NCBI RefSeq assembly: GCF_002865645.1 | Contig: NW_020194555.1 | Location: 1,824,288-1,888,287 of the forward strand | DNA: 64,000 bases | Source of the DNA: Hyaloscypha bicolor E | Lineage: Eukaryota > Ascomycota > Leotiomycetes > Helotiales > Hyaloscyphaceae | Direction: 5' to 3' | In this document: positions 35,031-47,380 of the stretch, one piece after another | Layout of the letters: each line of letters begins with the position of its first letter | Position numbering within the stretch: position 1 is the stretch's first letter | Position numbers and translations under genes: made by a program | Notes under the pieces: generated by a model | Databases searched by the model: none | What the model was told of the DNA's origin: nothing | The model's input: the letters and a program-made list of their open reading frames with translations, nothing else

Positions 35031-37218
35031 AGAATTAAAGGTTCTCGAGATTATAAGAATTTCTTTTAAATATATTTTAAAATAGAAAATAAATTGAAAT
35101 AGTTCTGAATTATATAAAGATATTATATATATTTGAGTTTTTCTTTCTTTTTAGTAAGAAAATAAAGCTAAAATAATAATATATATAATAGGGAAAATAG
35201 ATATAATAATTAGATATATTTAAGGTAATATAATTATAAATTAGAAATAATTATAAAAGATAAAATATAGAATTAGATTTCTATTATAAAAAAGAATACA
35301 AATATATATACCTAAAGAAATATAATTAAAGAAATAATTAAGGCTAGTTAAACTAAATAGTAATAATAAAGAAATAAGAAAATAATATAATAAAAATAAA
35401 AATATAATAATAGTATCTAAAGTATTAGAATATAAAAAGAAATAATAAAATTTTTATAATATAAATATATCCCGATTTTTTATTTATTTAGAAACGTTTT
35501 TATTAATTTAAAAAATAATATAAAAAAAAAGAAATAATATAGGAAATATATAAAAGATAAAATATATAAATATACTAAAGATATTAGAAAAATATAAAGT
35601 AAGTATTAATAGAAAAGAAGTTAGAATAATAGAATTAAAAAATAATTTAAAATAAGATATTACTTTTTCTAAAACTAATTTATATCTTTTCTAAAAACTA
35701 ATTATATTTATTTAGTATTTATTAAAGTTAATTTTATATAATATAAAACTATTTAGTTAGTTAGGACTTTAAAGTATTATTTATATTTATAAAGATAATA
35801 CTAAAGGTATTAGAGTATATAAAAAGAAAGATTATAAAATAATATAAATAGAATTTATAGTATTATTATTAAGTTTGAAATAATTAATATTAAAATTAAT
35901 ATAGAATATAGAAAGATTAGGTATTCCGAATTAATATTAAGAATATAGGAATTATTTAGATAATATTTAATAATAAGAAATAGATTAATAATAAGAATTA
36001 ATAAATTATACTAGCTTTTTTAAAAAGTAATTAGTTTCTAGTAATAAAATAATATTATAATTAGAGAAAGGGTTTTATATAAGAGAAGTTCTCTATAGAA
36101 ATAGAAATATATAATATATTAACTAAGCCTTAGTATATATTTTTAAAGTAATTATAATATATATCTTAAATATAGCTATAATTATATTAAAGAAAAAATA
36201 GGTTTTCTAATATAAGATAGGCTTTAAATAAGTAAATCTAGTTTATCTAATATTTAAGAGATTTCCAGAATTATATATTATTAAATACTTTTAGAAATAA
36301 TTATTAGGTTTAATAAGGTTTCTCTTTTCTCTTATAAGGCTTCTAGTTTGGCTATTTCGTCTATATATAACTTCTAATTAGGAAGTTTATTTAGATATTA
36401 TAAGGAAACTTATAATAGTAATTTAAATTAAAGTCGAGATTTATAAATATTATAATTAAGCTTTAAACTAGTATAAGTTATAAGAATAGCTAGTTAAAAA
36501 GGCAAGTAAAGCTTCTAAAAGATTTCTAGTTTAATAAGATATATATATTTTTTCTTTTCTTTTCCTATTTCTAAATATAATTATTATTTATTATTATAAT
36601 TCGGAATTAAGAGTTTATAAGATAATCTTTTAATTCCTTATTTATTTTTATACTAAAAGAAATGTTTTATATTTAATTCCCAAGATTTAGTAATAGAATT
36701 TCATATATTAAGAATATTATCTAATAATAATAATTAGATAATAATAAGAAATAAGTAATAGTAAAGTTTATTTAATTTCTAGAATAATAGTCTAATAATA
36801 ATATTCTCTAAAAGTTATAAATAATAATTAGAAGAAAAAAATTAAAAGATATATAAGAAATTAAAAGTAATAAGCTTTATTTTAGGTTAAGAAAAGCTCC
36901 TATTATTAAATGCTTTTTTCTAGTTTTATATTTATTTTAAAATATTTATTTATAAATATGTACTTATTATTAACTTTATTTTTAGGAAAGTACTAGAATT
37001 TATTTCTTTTAATAAATTACTTTAATTATTAATTTTTAAAATTAAAGTAGTAATTAAGAGATTTAAAAAGTCTTTAACTTAAGAATTATTATTTTATAAA
37101 GACTTAAATTTTTATATTAAATAGTTAACTAGTAACTATAAATTATAAAAATTAAACTAGCCTTATTAGGCTATTTTATCTCTTATCTAAGAAAGCCCTC
37201 TTATAAGTAGCTAAAATC
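35031..37218. other. AT-rich decayed DNA, no confident gene
   Basis: About 2.2 kb. A plus-strand frame near 36190-36550 (FKRFPELYIIKYFQK, LLGLIRFLFSLIRLLVWLFR) looks protein-derived, but I cannot assign it. Otherwise there are no motifs on either strand. Confidence 0.4.
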
Positions 37219-37288
37219 TCTTAGTAAGTTCTTAGCTAATTAAGAACGTGATTTCTTAGTAAGCTCTTAGCTAATTAAAAACGTGACT
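37219..37288. repeat. Two tandem 35-bp repeats with hairpin potential
   Basis: Units at 37219-37253 and 37254-37288, each TCTTAGTAAGNTCTTAGCTA followed by ATTAANAACGTGA(T/C)T. The first contains the self-complementary TTCTTAGCTAATTAAGAA. They lie about 500 bp upstream of the Tad1 LINE. Confidence 0.8.
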
Positions 37289-37779
37289 TGAATTTGAAAC
37301 TAAGGATTTAATTTATAAAATCGGGGTATCTATTAAGCTATAATTATAATTTAATGAGATATTTATTTAGCTATCTTATAATTTGATTTCTAATAATTAG
37401 TAGGTTTATAGGCCATGCTTATTATAATTAATAGAGTTATAAGTTATTCTTATAGTTTAGTATAGCTAGATTTTATTATTTAAGTAACTAGATTTCCTTT
37501 TTTAGAATTAGAAAATTAAGTACTTAAATAGTACTTTAGAATTACTTTACTTTTTGTTTTATAATCTTAAACTATTATTTTATTTTACTTTTTAAGACTT
37601 TAGTCTTTAAGACCTTATTTCCTTATTAATTCTGACTATTCCAATATTAATAACTAAAATAACGGAAATATAGGAAGAGTTCTTATTATCTAATAATCTA
37701 ATAAAATATACCTTATACTAGTATTAGATTATTAATATATTTCCCTTACTTTTATATTTATACTTTACCTATTTTTAGA
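37289..37779. other. Short AT-rich interval before the Tad1 LINE
   Basis: No coding similarity found. Base composition becomes more balanced at about 37790, which I take as the approximate LINE start. Confidence 0.35.
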
Positions 37780-38299
37780 ACTCACTTAATATACCTTAAC
37801 CCTTTGGCCCCAGGCTCTAGAACCTATTATAAGTAAAGCTAGAATAGGCTAAATAGCCTCCCCTAGCTTCCCGGGCTCTAGCCTCTCTCCTATTAACTTT
37901 CAAGAGCTCGGAGAGCTTTTAGAGGGCCCTAGTAAATAGCTAGACCTACTTACTAGCTTTCTACTAGCTTGATTTAGCTAGGGAACTTAATTCGCATTTA
38001 ATTTAGCTATAAATCCTATCTCTTTAGACAAACTCGTAGCCTCTTTTCCTTAGCCTAATTTAGCTAGTGCGGCTTGACTAAGCTATCTTTAGAACGGGCT
38101 AAAGCGTGGCCCTAGCTTAAGTAATATTAATAGTAATATTAATAAAAAATACTAAAACCACGGAAACTATTACTAATATTAGAATTAAGCTTTAAATAAA
38201 GCTAAATTACTAATTTATTAAGCCCGGGACTTAATAGTTAAAGCTATTACTATTACTCTATTATATAACTAGTAATCTTAATTACTAGATTTAGTAGAA

Positions 38300-39480
38300 A
38301 TCTTTAGAGAATATACTAAATTTGGCCATATTTACTATACTAGTACTTTACTAGCCTCCTAGATAACAAACCTCAAAAATACTACTAAATAAATTAAAAT
38401 TTAGTTAAGAACTTAAGTTAAACTAGCTACTTAAGCTAAAACTATTTCTAAAAAGCTTACTTAGGCTAAAATTACTATTTAAGAACCATAATCTTATTCG
38501 GAAAAGAACTAGATTATAGTATTATATACTAAGTTCAAAAATTAGGGAAAAAAAGGCCCTAGTATACTTACTAGTAATAGTAATACTTATAATACTAATA
38601 AATTACTTAGTACCTATAATACTAGTAGTTCTAGTACTTATAATACTAGCTCGAAATCTATAGCTCTTTCTAGGAAAAGCATCTTCCTACTAGCTTATAT
38701 AAAGCAGGCTAGCTCGTTCTCTACTATTTCTACTCGTAATTTGCTTAATACTACTTTTTGCTCTAAGGGAATTAAGGAACTAGTAATCTTTATAGTTTCT
38801 CTTTTCTTAAAAAGTAATATTATAGTTAATACTACTCCCGAATTTAACTTTAATTTTCTAGTTTAAAATTAAGCTATTATAAAAAAAGTACTTCTCTTAG
38901 TTATAAGTATATAAAAAAAAAAACCTTAGTATAAAGTTATTATTTATAGTTTACTTATTTATGAGTTTAATATACCTAAAGAAATAAACTTAGTTCTAGA
39001 AGAAATTAAGACCTTTAATAAGAGACTAGAGCCTATTAGCTAGCCTTATTAGGCTACTTCTAAGAAGAAAAGAAACTTAGGCTTCTAGTAAGCCGATTTA
39101 GTAATAGTAGTATTTCCTACCGAGATTTAAGCTAATAAAACTATTAAAAATAGATTTTTTATAGCCGGGATCTTTATTAAAATAGTAAAATACTATATTA
39201 TTTCTAGTACTATATAATATATTAGGTATATAGAATACGGGTACTTAGATTCTATTTATAAAAAAAAACCTAAGTACTTATTATATAATAAGAATTATAT
39301 AACTAAGAATTATTTTTACTTTATTTATAAGAAAAAAAGTAAAAAATACTTTTATATAATTACTAAATACTCTAATTACTTAAATACTACTTATTTAGCT
39401 AGTTCTAAGCTATATAAGATTTATTTAGTAATTAAAAAAGCTATTACTATTATAATTCCTATTATTACTATTAATAAGTA
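38300..39480 (+). pseudogene. Tad1 LINE ORF1 (gag-like), RIP-degraded
   Basis: The clear part is the C-terminal knuckle region at about 39215-39430: RYIEYGYLDSIYKKKPKYLL, then YNKNYITKNYFYFIYKKKSK, then YSNYLNTTYLASSKLYK. Spacing fits consecutive CCHC knuckles, with nearly all Cys and His changed to Tyr, as G-to-A and C-to-T changes in TGT and CAT codons would produce. The upstream part (38400-39100) is Ser/Thr/Asn rich, as in Tad1 ORF1 proteins. Start uncertain. Confidence 0.72.
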
Positions 39481-39529
39481 GCTATATTAAAGTACTATAA
39501 GTTAATATAAATTATAATAGCTCTATTAC

Positions 39530-42500
39530 TAAAAACGTTTTATAAATAGCTATAAAACTAGATATTAAAGTCCTAGTAATTCAGGAACTATAGGTAATAA
39601 TAAAAAATAATAATAATTAGAAATATTATTTTATTATATATTTTAGCTATTTCTAAATACTCCCGAATTATAATATCCTGAGATCTAGAACCTTATTTTA
39701 TATAACTCGCGAACTATAAGCTAGTCTAGCCTTAAACTCACTAAGTAATCCTAATTACTTAATTATAGACTTAAGTCTAGATATACTAAAAATATAGCTA
39801 ATTAATTTTTATAATATAATTTACTTAGAAAACCCTAATAATATATTAACTATATTAAGAGAAAGTATTTTACTTATTATTCTCTATAATAGCTCTTTAT
39901 TATTAGGTGATTTTAATATATATTATCCTTAGTAGGATTTCCTTAAATCTTAAAATAATTATATAATTTATTTAATTAGCTATATAAAGAACTATTCTCT
40001 AAAGCTATTAAATAAACTAGGGAAAAATACTTTCTATAAACCTAATATATTTATTTCTTCCGTATTAAACTTAAGTTTTATTACTAGTAAAATAATAACT
40101 AAGATTAAAAACTAATAAGTACTACTAGACTTAGGTTCTAATTACTTTAGGGTTCTATTTACTATTAATAAGTCGACTTATAGCTCTAGTTCTAATCTAG
40201 TTAAATTTAATACTAAGAAAGTAAATTAGGCTAAATTTATAAGCTATTTTATTAATAATCTTAAGAATATATCTTTTTTATTTACTAGTATATCTGGAAA
40301 TTATAAACTAGACTTATTAGTAAAAAACTTTACTAATAAAATAATAGAAATAGCTAGTAATAGTATTTCAAAATCTATTACTAGTCTATATTTTAAATCC
40401 TAATAAAATAAGAACTTAAAGACCTTATATAAATTAATATTATATTATAGCTATAAGTCTAAAGCTTTAGAATATACTTTCTATAAATAAGAACTCCAAA
40501 ATATAAAAAATACTTATTTTAATACTATTAAAAGTACTAAGCTAGTATACTAGAATAAGTTCTTAGAAAATAAAAACTTCTAGTTAATTTTTAAAGCTAT
40601 AAAATATACTAAAAATACTATATATTAATTTATTTCTAGTATCTTAGATAATTGTTTAAATAAGCTAAAATTAACTTTTTAAAAGAAATATAATATCTTT
40701 AGAATTATACTTTTCCTATTTCTTCTTATTATAATACTTATTAGTTTAATAGACTATAGGCCTAACTTAAAGTAAAACTAGCCTATTTTATCTAAAATAA
40801 AGCTAGAATAAGCCTATATTTTTAAGATAAAAAAGAAAACCCCTAAACTAGACTTAGTTATTTAAGAAATTATAGTTTATACTTATAAAGCTTCTTTAGA
40901 TATCTCTTATAGGCTATACTTCTTATTTATTAATAAGAAATACTATTCTAAAGTCTAGAAATAAGCTACTAGCTTTATTCTAAAGAAATTAGGAAAATTA
41001 AACTATTTCTTATCTAAAATATATTAAGTTATTTCTTTACTTAATTATTTAGGAAAGGTTTCTAAGAGAATACTAGCTAGGTAACTTAGTTATTTAGCTA
41101 AGACTAGTAACCTATTATATTATTCCTAAATAGAAAATAAACTTTATAAGTTAGTTATTAATATTATTTTACTATTATAAAATAAAATAAAATTAAATAA
41201 GTCCTATAAGCTAAAAACTAGTATTTTCTTTCTAGATATTAAAGATGCCTTTAATTATATATTTAAGAATAGGCTATTATAGATTATAATTAGTTTACTA
41301 TTACTTACTAGCCTTATTCTCTAGGTATTATTATTCCTAGATAACCAAGTATTATAATTAGCTTTTAATAATAATATTAAAGTATTTAGATTTATACTTA
41401 CTAGTATTTTATAAGATAGCCCTATATCTCTTATATTATTTCTTATTTATATCCGAGACTTATTTAAGTTAGTAAATATCTAATTCAGATCTTATTTAAA
41501 TAATATATTTCTTATTACTATTTCTAAAAGTCTTAAAAAAAATATAAAAATCCTAGAATAAGAAATAAAAGATATAGTTAATTTAGGAAAAAAGAATACT
41601 ATTAGCTTTAATATAAATAAAATAAAGCTTATTTATTTTAATAATTCCAAAAATAAGCCTAGTCTAAAACTATCTAATAAGAAACTAGTTTCCCCTAGTA
41701 AAGTAATTAAATAGCTAGGGATCTATTTTAATAAAAATCTCAGATTTAAGAAATATATAGCCTATAAGGCTTCTAAAGTAAAATAAGCCTTTTATAAAAT
41801 ATAAAAACTTATAAATATATTATATAGCTTATTTTCTTTTATAATTAGATAGCTATATTTAGCCTATATTACTAGTATAATAAACTATAGTTTTATACTA
41901 TAGTAGAAAACTAAAAATAAAGCTCAAATTTAGCCTTTATAAGTAATTTAAAACCTAGCCCTAAAGAAAACCCTAGAAGTATTTAAAACTACTTCTATTA
42001 TTCCTATAAAAGTTAAATTAGCTTTAGTTTTACTTATTATAAGGCTAAACTATAATTAATATTAATATGCCTTTCGTATTCTTAAACTAAGTCTAAAATA
42101 TCCTATTAGACTAGAGTTCGAGAAATTCTTCTAAAAATCTAGAGATTTAGAAATAATAGAATCTAATATAGACTTTATTTATAGTCTAAATATTAATCTA
42201 AAGCGAGATTACTTAGCTAAAAAGTCTCAAATAAAAATTATAGTAGATTCTATTAGTAATCTAGTAAATTTTATTAGTAATCTAGTAAATTCTATTAATA
42301 ATCTAGTAAATCCTAGAAATCTAGAAACTATAAGATACTTCTATTTTGCTTCCTAAAATAGAGAAATATCTTATAAAATTACTATATTAAAAAAGCTAAA
42401 GAAAGAAACTATTATATTATATAATTTTTATCTAAAGACTTTATATAATAGTAGCTTTATACTATTTATATATATAAATAAATCTCAAACTAAAAAAGAA

Positions 42501-43400
42501 ATTAAAGTAGGCCTAGGGCTCGTAATTTATAATTATAAAACTTCTTATATTCCGGTTATAACTAAATATAAAAAAAGCCAGAATATAGGAGCTAGTACTA
42601 TAGTTTATAATAGAGAACTAGAAGATATTACTAGGGCTATTAAATATACTAGTAATAAAATAAAGAAAGGAAAGCTTTTTAATATTTATATAAATAACTA
42701 AGCTAGTTTACTAAGACTAAAAACTTCTTCTAATAAGCCCGGTTAAAGTTAATAAATTAGAGCTATATTAGTTACTAAGGCCCTTAAAGCTAAAGAAGCT
42801 AATATAAAACTAATCTAGGTTTTAGGGCATATAAATATAATAGGAAATAAAGAAATAAATATACTAGCTAAGCTAGGTACTACTTCTCTTATATTAGAAT
42901 CTAAATTAGTAAAAACTTTCTTTATTTTCCTAAAAATTAAAATTAATAAAATTAAAAAACTAAAATATAAATTATTTTTAGAATCTTATACTAAACCAAA
43001 AACCTAGCTAGAATTATATAATAATATATATTTATAAAAAGTATCTAGAAAAATAAACTTACTTATAGGAATACTTAGGCCTATAGCTAGTATATTCTTC
43101 TAGCTAAAGCTAGGCCACGGATATTTAAAGTCTTATTTATATAGGCTAAAAATAGTATTTAATAATAAATATAAATATAATAAAACTAAGAATATAAAGC
43201 ATCTCTTTCTATATTATATACTATATAAAAAAGAATATTTTAGACTATTTAGTCTATTTAAAGGAAGCCTAGAAGCTAGTACTTTTAACCTATAATTACT
43301 ATTATATATGGAAATTAGGATATTAAATATACTAGTATTCTTAAAAAAAACTAGTATATATATAAGAAAATAGTATATTAAGCAAAGTATAAAAGTAGAG
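39530..43400 (+). pseudogene. Tad1 LINE ORF2: endonuclease, RT, RNase H; RIP-degraded
   Basis: Endonuclease: VLVIQEL (about 39570) and LLLGDFNIYYP (about 39900), followed by LNKLGKNTFYKPNIFISSVL and a DLGSNYFRVLF block (about 40130), matching the GDFNLHHP...SDHFG pattern. RT: FFLDIKDAFNYIFKNRLL (about 41225-41280), LILFLIYIRDLFKLV (about 41430-41470), and a SYLNNIFL box in place of YVDD (about 41490-41515). RNase H: LFIYINKSQ (about 42465-42490), YINN.ASLLRLKTSSNKPG (about 42690-42745) and LGHINIIGNKEINILAK (about 42825-42875). C-terminal LGHGYLKSYLYRLK and the former Cys-rich region at about 43110-43260. Catalytic Asp residues are changed to Asn in several places and stops abound. Confidence 0.87.
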
Positions 43401-43411
43401 GAAATAGAAAT

Positions 43412-43472
43412 AGGAAAGGAAATAGGAAAGGAAATAGGAAAGGAAATAGGAAAGGAAATAGGAAAGGAAATA
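43412..43472. repeat. 12-bp repeat (GGAAAGGAAATA), about 5 copies
   Basis: A purine-rich tandem tract at the end of ORF2 of the Tad1 LINE. The inverted LINE copy has the complementary pyrimidine tract at about 45030-45180, so the tract belongs to the LINE family. Confidence 0.88.
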
Positions 43473-43706
43473 AGAAAAATAAAAAAAAATAAAAAGGAAA
43501 TAAGAAATAAGAAAGAATTTATAATTTATACTTATTTTCTTTATTTCCTTAAGTTTTTATTCTAAAAATATGTTCCTAATTATTTATTATACTTATATTG
43601 GATTTTGGGCCTATATATTAGCTACTAAAACACACGCTAGCTAGCTAGCCATATTATATAGTTCTAAACTAATAAAGTATATTAAAAGAAAAAAAAAAGA
43701 AAATTT

Positions 43707-44850
43707 TATTAATAACTCTAACTTTTACTATATATTTCCTATAGTAATATTCTCTATTAATAATACTATATTATTATTAGAAATAATTATAATAGAATAA
43801 AGAATAATAATAGTATACTTATAATAATCTAGGAAAAAATAAATAAATAAATTAAATAGCTAGGGATTTATAAACCTGAAATTATCTAGAAATATATAAT
43901 TACTAAATATTAAAGTATTTATATTATAAAAAGATATTTTATAGGAAAATAACTTATTTAATTTTATCTTATAGAAATATATCTCGACTTCTATATAATA
44001 TAACTAAAAGTAAAAAGATAAAGTAATAAAAAGATATAAGTAAAAGTAATTATTAATTTAGCTATTATAGTAAATTTTATTAATAGCAAATTCTAAGAAA
44101 CCCTCTAATATAATAATTTAAGCTAATACTATCTAGTAATAAAGGATATAAAAGATAGAATCTTAGCTCTAGCTTTTTTAATTATAGCTTATAAAATTAA
44201 TATTAATTATAGCTAAATATATATATTAATATTAATAAGATTTAGGGAAATAGAATTAAAAATAGTAAATATTATACTCAGGTTACTATAGCTAAAGAAA
44301 TATAACCTAAAGATTAATTAGTATACTAGAAAACTAGTAAAAAGTAATAATAAATATAATTCGGAAATATTAATTTAAATAGTAATAGTCCTAAATATAC
44401 TTTATTTATTAGAAGAAAATAATAAGATTAGAATTAAGAATAAACTATTAGTAAATAAAGAACTATAAATAAGATATATTTTGAAATCCTAAATCTAATT
44501 AAGAATATTCCCGGAAAGTTCCGGGAGAAATATTAAATAGAAATAAAATTATTTATAAAATAGAAGAAATATAAATATATTTTTAATAAAACCAAAGTAA
44601 AAAAGCTTCTATTTTACTAATTAGAACTTAACTATAAAATACTTTTTAAATTAGGCTTTAAGCTATTATAAGAACTAATCTATAACCTATTAGAAAAGAA
44701 ACTAGAGATCCTAAAGAAATATCTAGAGAAAATACTAAGATTAGAAATAATTTAAAGATCTAAATTACTAATAATAGTATTTCTCTTATTTATAAGAAAG
44801 AAAGATAAAAGCTATAAACTATATATAAATAAATAAATAAAAATTTCCTT
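43707..44850 (+). pseudogene. Gypsy-3: fragment of another Ty3/Gypsy pol between two LINEs
   Basis: The plus-strand frame ends with YNLLEKKLEILKKYLEKILR and SKLLIIVFLLFIRKKDKSYK (about 44680-44825). These correspond to the conserved YxLSexELexLReYLee and PVLFVxKKDGSxRLCVDYR motifs at the start of Ty3/Gypsy RT. Upstream protease-like sequence is too decayed to call. Sequence is cut at about 44850 by the minus-strand LINE. Codon pattern and missing LTR-A similarity suggest a family different from Gypsy-1/2. Confidence 0.68.
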
Positions 44851-46862
44851 TTAATATAATACTTTATTAGTTTAGAATTATATAATATAGCTAGCTAAGC
44901 TAATATAAGTTTTAGTAGCTTATATATAAGCCCAAATTCTAATATAAATAGTAAATAATTAGGGATATATTCCTAAAATAAAAACTTAAAGAAATAAAAA
45001 AAAATATATATAAATTATAATTTCTTTCTTATTTCCTATTTCTTTTTTCTTTTTTTTTTCTTTTTCTTTTCTTCTATTTCCTTTCCTATTTCTTCTCCTA
45101 TTTCCTCTTCTATTTCTTCTCCTATTTCCTTTTCTATTTCTTTTCTTATTTCTATTTCTTCTATTTCTTCTATTTCTATACTTTATTTAATATACTATTT
45201 TCTTATATATATACTAGTATATTTAATATCCTAATTTCCGTATATAATAGTAATTATAAATTAAAAGTACTAGCTTCCAAACTTCTTTTAAATAGACTAA
45301 ATAATCTAAGTTATTTCTTCCTATATAATATATAATATAAAAGAAAGTATTTTATATTCTTAGTTTTTCTATATTTATATTTATTATTAGATATTATATT
45401 TAGCTTATATAAATAGGACTTTAAATATCTATAATCTAGCTTTAGCTAAAAGAAAATACTAGTTAGGAATCTAAATATTTCAAAAAATAGATTTATTTTT
45501 CTAGATACTTTTTATAGATATATATTACTATATAATTCTAATTAGGTTTTTAGTTTAGTATAAGATTCTAAAAGTAATTTATATTTTAGTTTCTTAACTT
45601 TATTAATTTTAATTTCTAGAAAAATAAAAGAGGTTTTTACTAATTCAGGTTCTAATATAAAAGAAGTAATATCTAGTTTAGCTAGTTTATTTACTTTTTT
45701 ATTTTCTATTATATTTATATACCCTAGAATCCAGATTAGTTCTATATTAATTCCTTTAGATTTAAGGGCCTTAGTAACTAATATAATTCTAATTTATTAA
45801 CTTTATTCTAATTTATTAAAAGAAGTTTTTAATCTTAATAAATTAGTTTAATTATTTATAAAAATATTAAAAAGCTTTCTTTCTTTATTTTATTACTAGT
45901 ATATTTAATAGCCCTAGTAATATCTTCTAGTTCTCTATTATAGATTATAATACTAGTTCCTATATTCTGGCTTTTTTTATATTTAGCTATAACCGGAATA
46001 TAAGGAATTTCATAACTATAAACTATAAGCCCTAGGCCTATTCTAATTTCTTTTTTAGTTTGAGATTTATTAAATTACTAATAAAGTCTATTATAGTTTC
46101 TATTTAAAACTTTTTAGCTAAGTAATCTCGCTTTAGATTAGTATTTAGACTATAAATAAAGTCTATATTAGATTCTATTAGTTCTAAATTATAGGATCTT
46201 TAAAAGAACTTTTTAAACTCTAATTTAATAAAGTATTTTAGACTTAGTTTAAGGATATAAAAGGCATATTAATATTAATTATAGTTTAGCTTTATAATAG
46301 GTGAAACTAAAGCTAATTCGACCTTTATAGGAATAATAGAAGTAGTTTTAAATACTTCTAGGGTTTTCTTTAGAACTAGGTTTTAAATTACTTATAATAG
46401 CCAAATTTGAGCTTTACTTTTAGTTTTTTATTATAGTATAGAACTATAATTTATTATATTAGTAATATAGACTAAATATAGCTATCTAATTATAAAAGAA
46501 AATAAATTATATAATATATTTATAAGTTTTTATATTTTATAAAAGGCTTGTTTTATTTTAAATATCCTATAGGCTATATATTTCTTAAATCTGAGATTTT
46601 TATTAAAATAGATCCCTAGCTATTTAACTACTTTACTAGGGGAAACTAGTTCCTTATTAGGTAGTTTTAGACTAGACTTATTTTTGGAATTATTAAAATA
46701 AATAAGCTCTATTTTATTTATATTAAAGCTAATAGTATTCTTTTTTCCTAAATTAACTATATCTTTTATTTCTTTTTCTAGAATTTTAATATTTTTCTTT
46801 AGACTTTTAGAAATAGTAATAAGAAATATATTATCTAAATAGGATCTGAATTTAATATTTAC
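44851..46862 (-). mobile_element. 5'-truncated Tad1-like LINE copy, minus strand
   Basis: Reverse complement of 41470-43700: from the tail side, the 3' UTR (44851-44990), the complementary 12-bp tract (45030-45180), then the C-terminal, RNase H and RT regions of ORF2 (45200-46860). Similarity ends inside the RT gene at about 46862, a typical 5' truncation of LINE insertions. Its 3' end faces the 3' end of the first LINE, with a Gypsy fragment in between. Several positions are less mutated than the full copy, so RIP was uneven. Target duplication not identified. Confidence 0.84.
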
Positions 46863-46876
46863 TTCTTTTAATAACT

Positions 46877-47380
46877 AGACGGCAAATTGGCTACTGTTTT
46901 CGGCCGGTTTAGTTACTGCTTTCTGTAGCCGATTTACTAAAATCTCGCACCGCTCTACTACTCGCGTAACTGGCTGCTAAGGCGGCGCAACCATATAGAC
47001 CCTGCCCTGGCTAACCCGCTATAGGAACACCAAAAATAAGCGAGTGGGTCAAGTCATTATTATTTAGAGAACCGCTTCTCTCTTATTCTTATTTAATGCT
47101 TTGGGATAGAGGGGAGCAGAAAACGGCTCCTCTTTATTACTATTCCCTCGTGGCTCAGGATGGCGGTTATCTTATATCTTTATTTATCCTCCTTCCCTTC
47201 TCTATCTTCTCTCTTTCAAACCTCTCATACTCAACTATTACTATCCCTCGCTTTACCTCTCTCCTCCCTCCTTTCCCTCCGCTTACTGCTATTGCTTGGG
47301 TAGTAGTCTTCTCCTTTATATCTTTGGCCTTACTTCTTTACTTTTAATTATTACCGCCGTTATTTCCTTTAGTTAATCCA
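46877..47380 (+). other. 5' leader of DUF3435 element copy B
   Basis: Homologous to 1777-2073 plus 5079-5100, with the hAT-free version of the pyrimidine tract (CTTTACCTCTCTCCTCCCTC at 47258-47277). A short frame at 47096-47347 is open, but lies wholly in this leader, has no equivalent frame in copy A and is unlikely to be coding. Homology between copies begins at the same ACGGCAAA point, following AT-rich DNA in each case. Confidence 0.7.

Larger units (their letters stand above)
37780..43706 (+). mobile_element. Tad1-like non-LTR retrotransposon (LINE), near full length, plus strand
   Basis: ORF1 (gag-like, with three knuckles) and ORF2 (endonuclease, RT, RNase H, C-terminal cysteine region) occur in the Tad1 order. 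The 3' end carries a 12-bp repeat tract, about 130 bp of 3' UTR and an A-rich tail (TTAAAAGAAAAAAAAAAG) at about 43680-43705. A second copy in inverted orientation shares the 3' UTR, which defines the 3' end. The 5' end is estimated from composition (37780-37800) and no target duplication was identified. The element is inactive. Confidence 0.82.

Noticed and set aside
47096..47347. Open frame of 83 codons (plus) with hydrophobic segments
   Set aside because: It lies in the DUF3435 leader, and the homologous leader of copy A has no equivalent frame.
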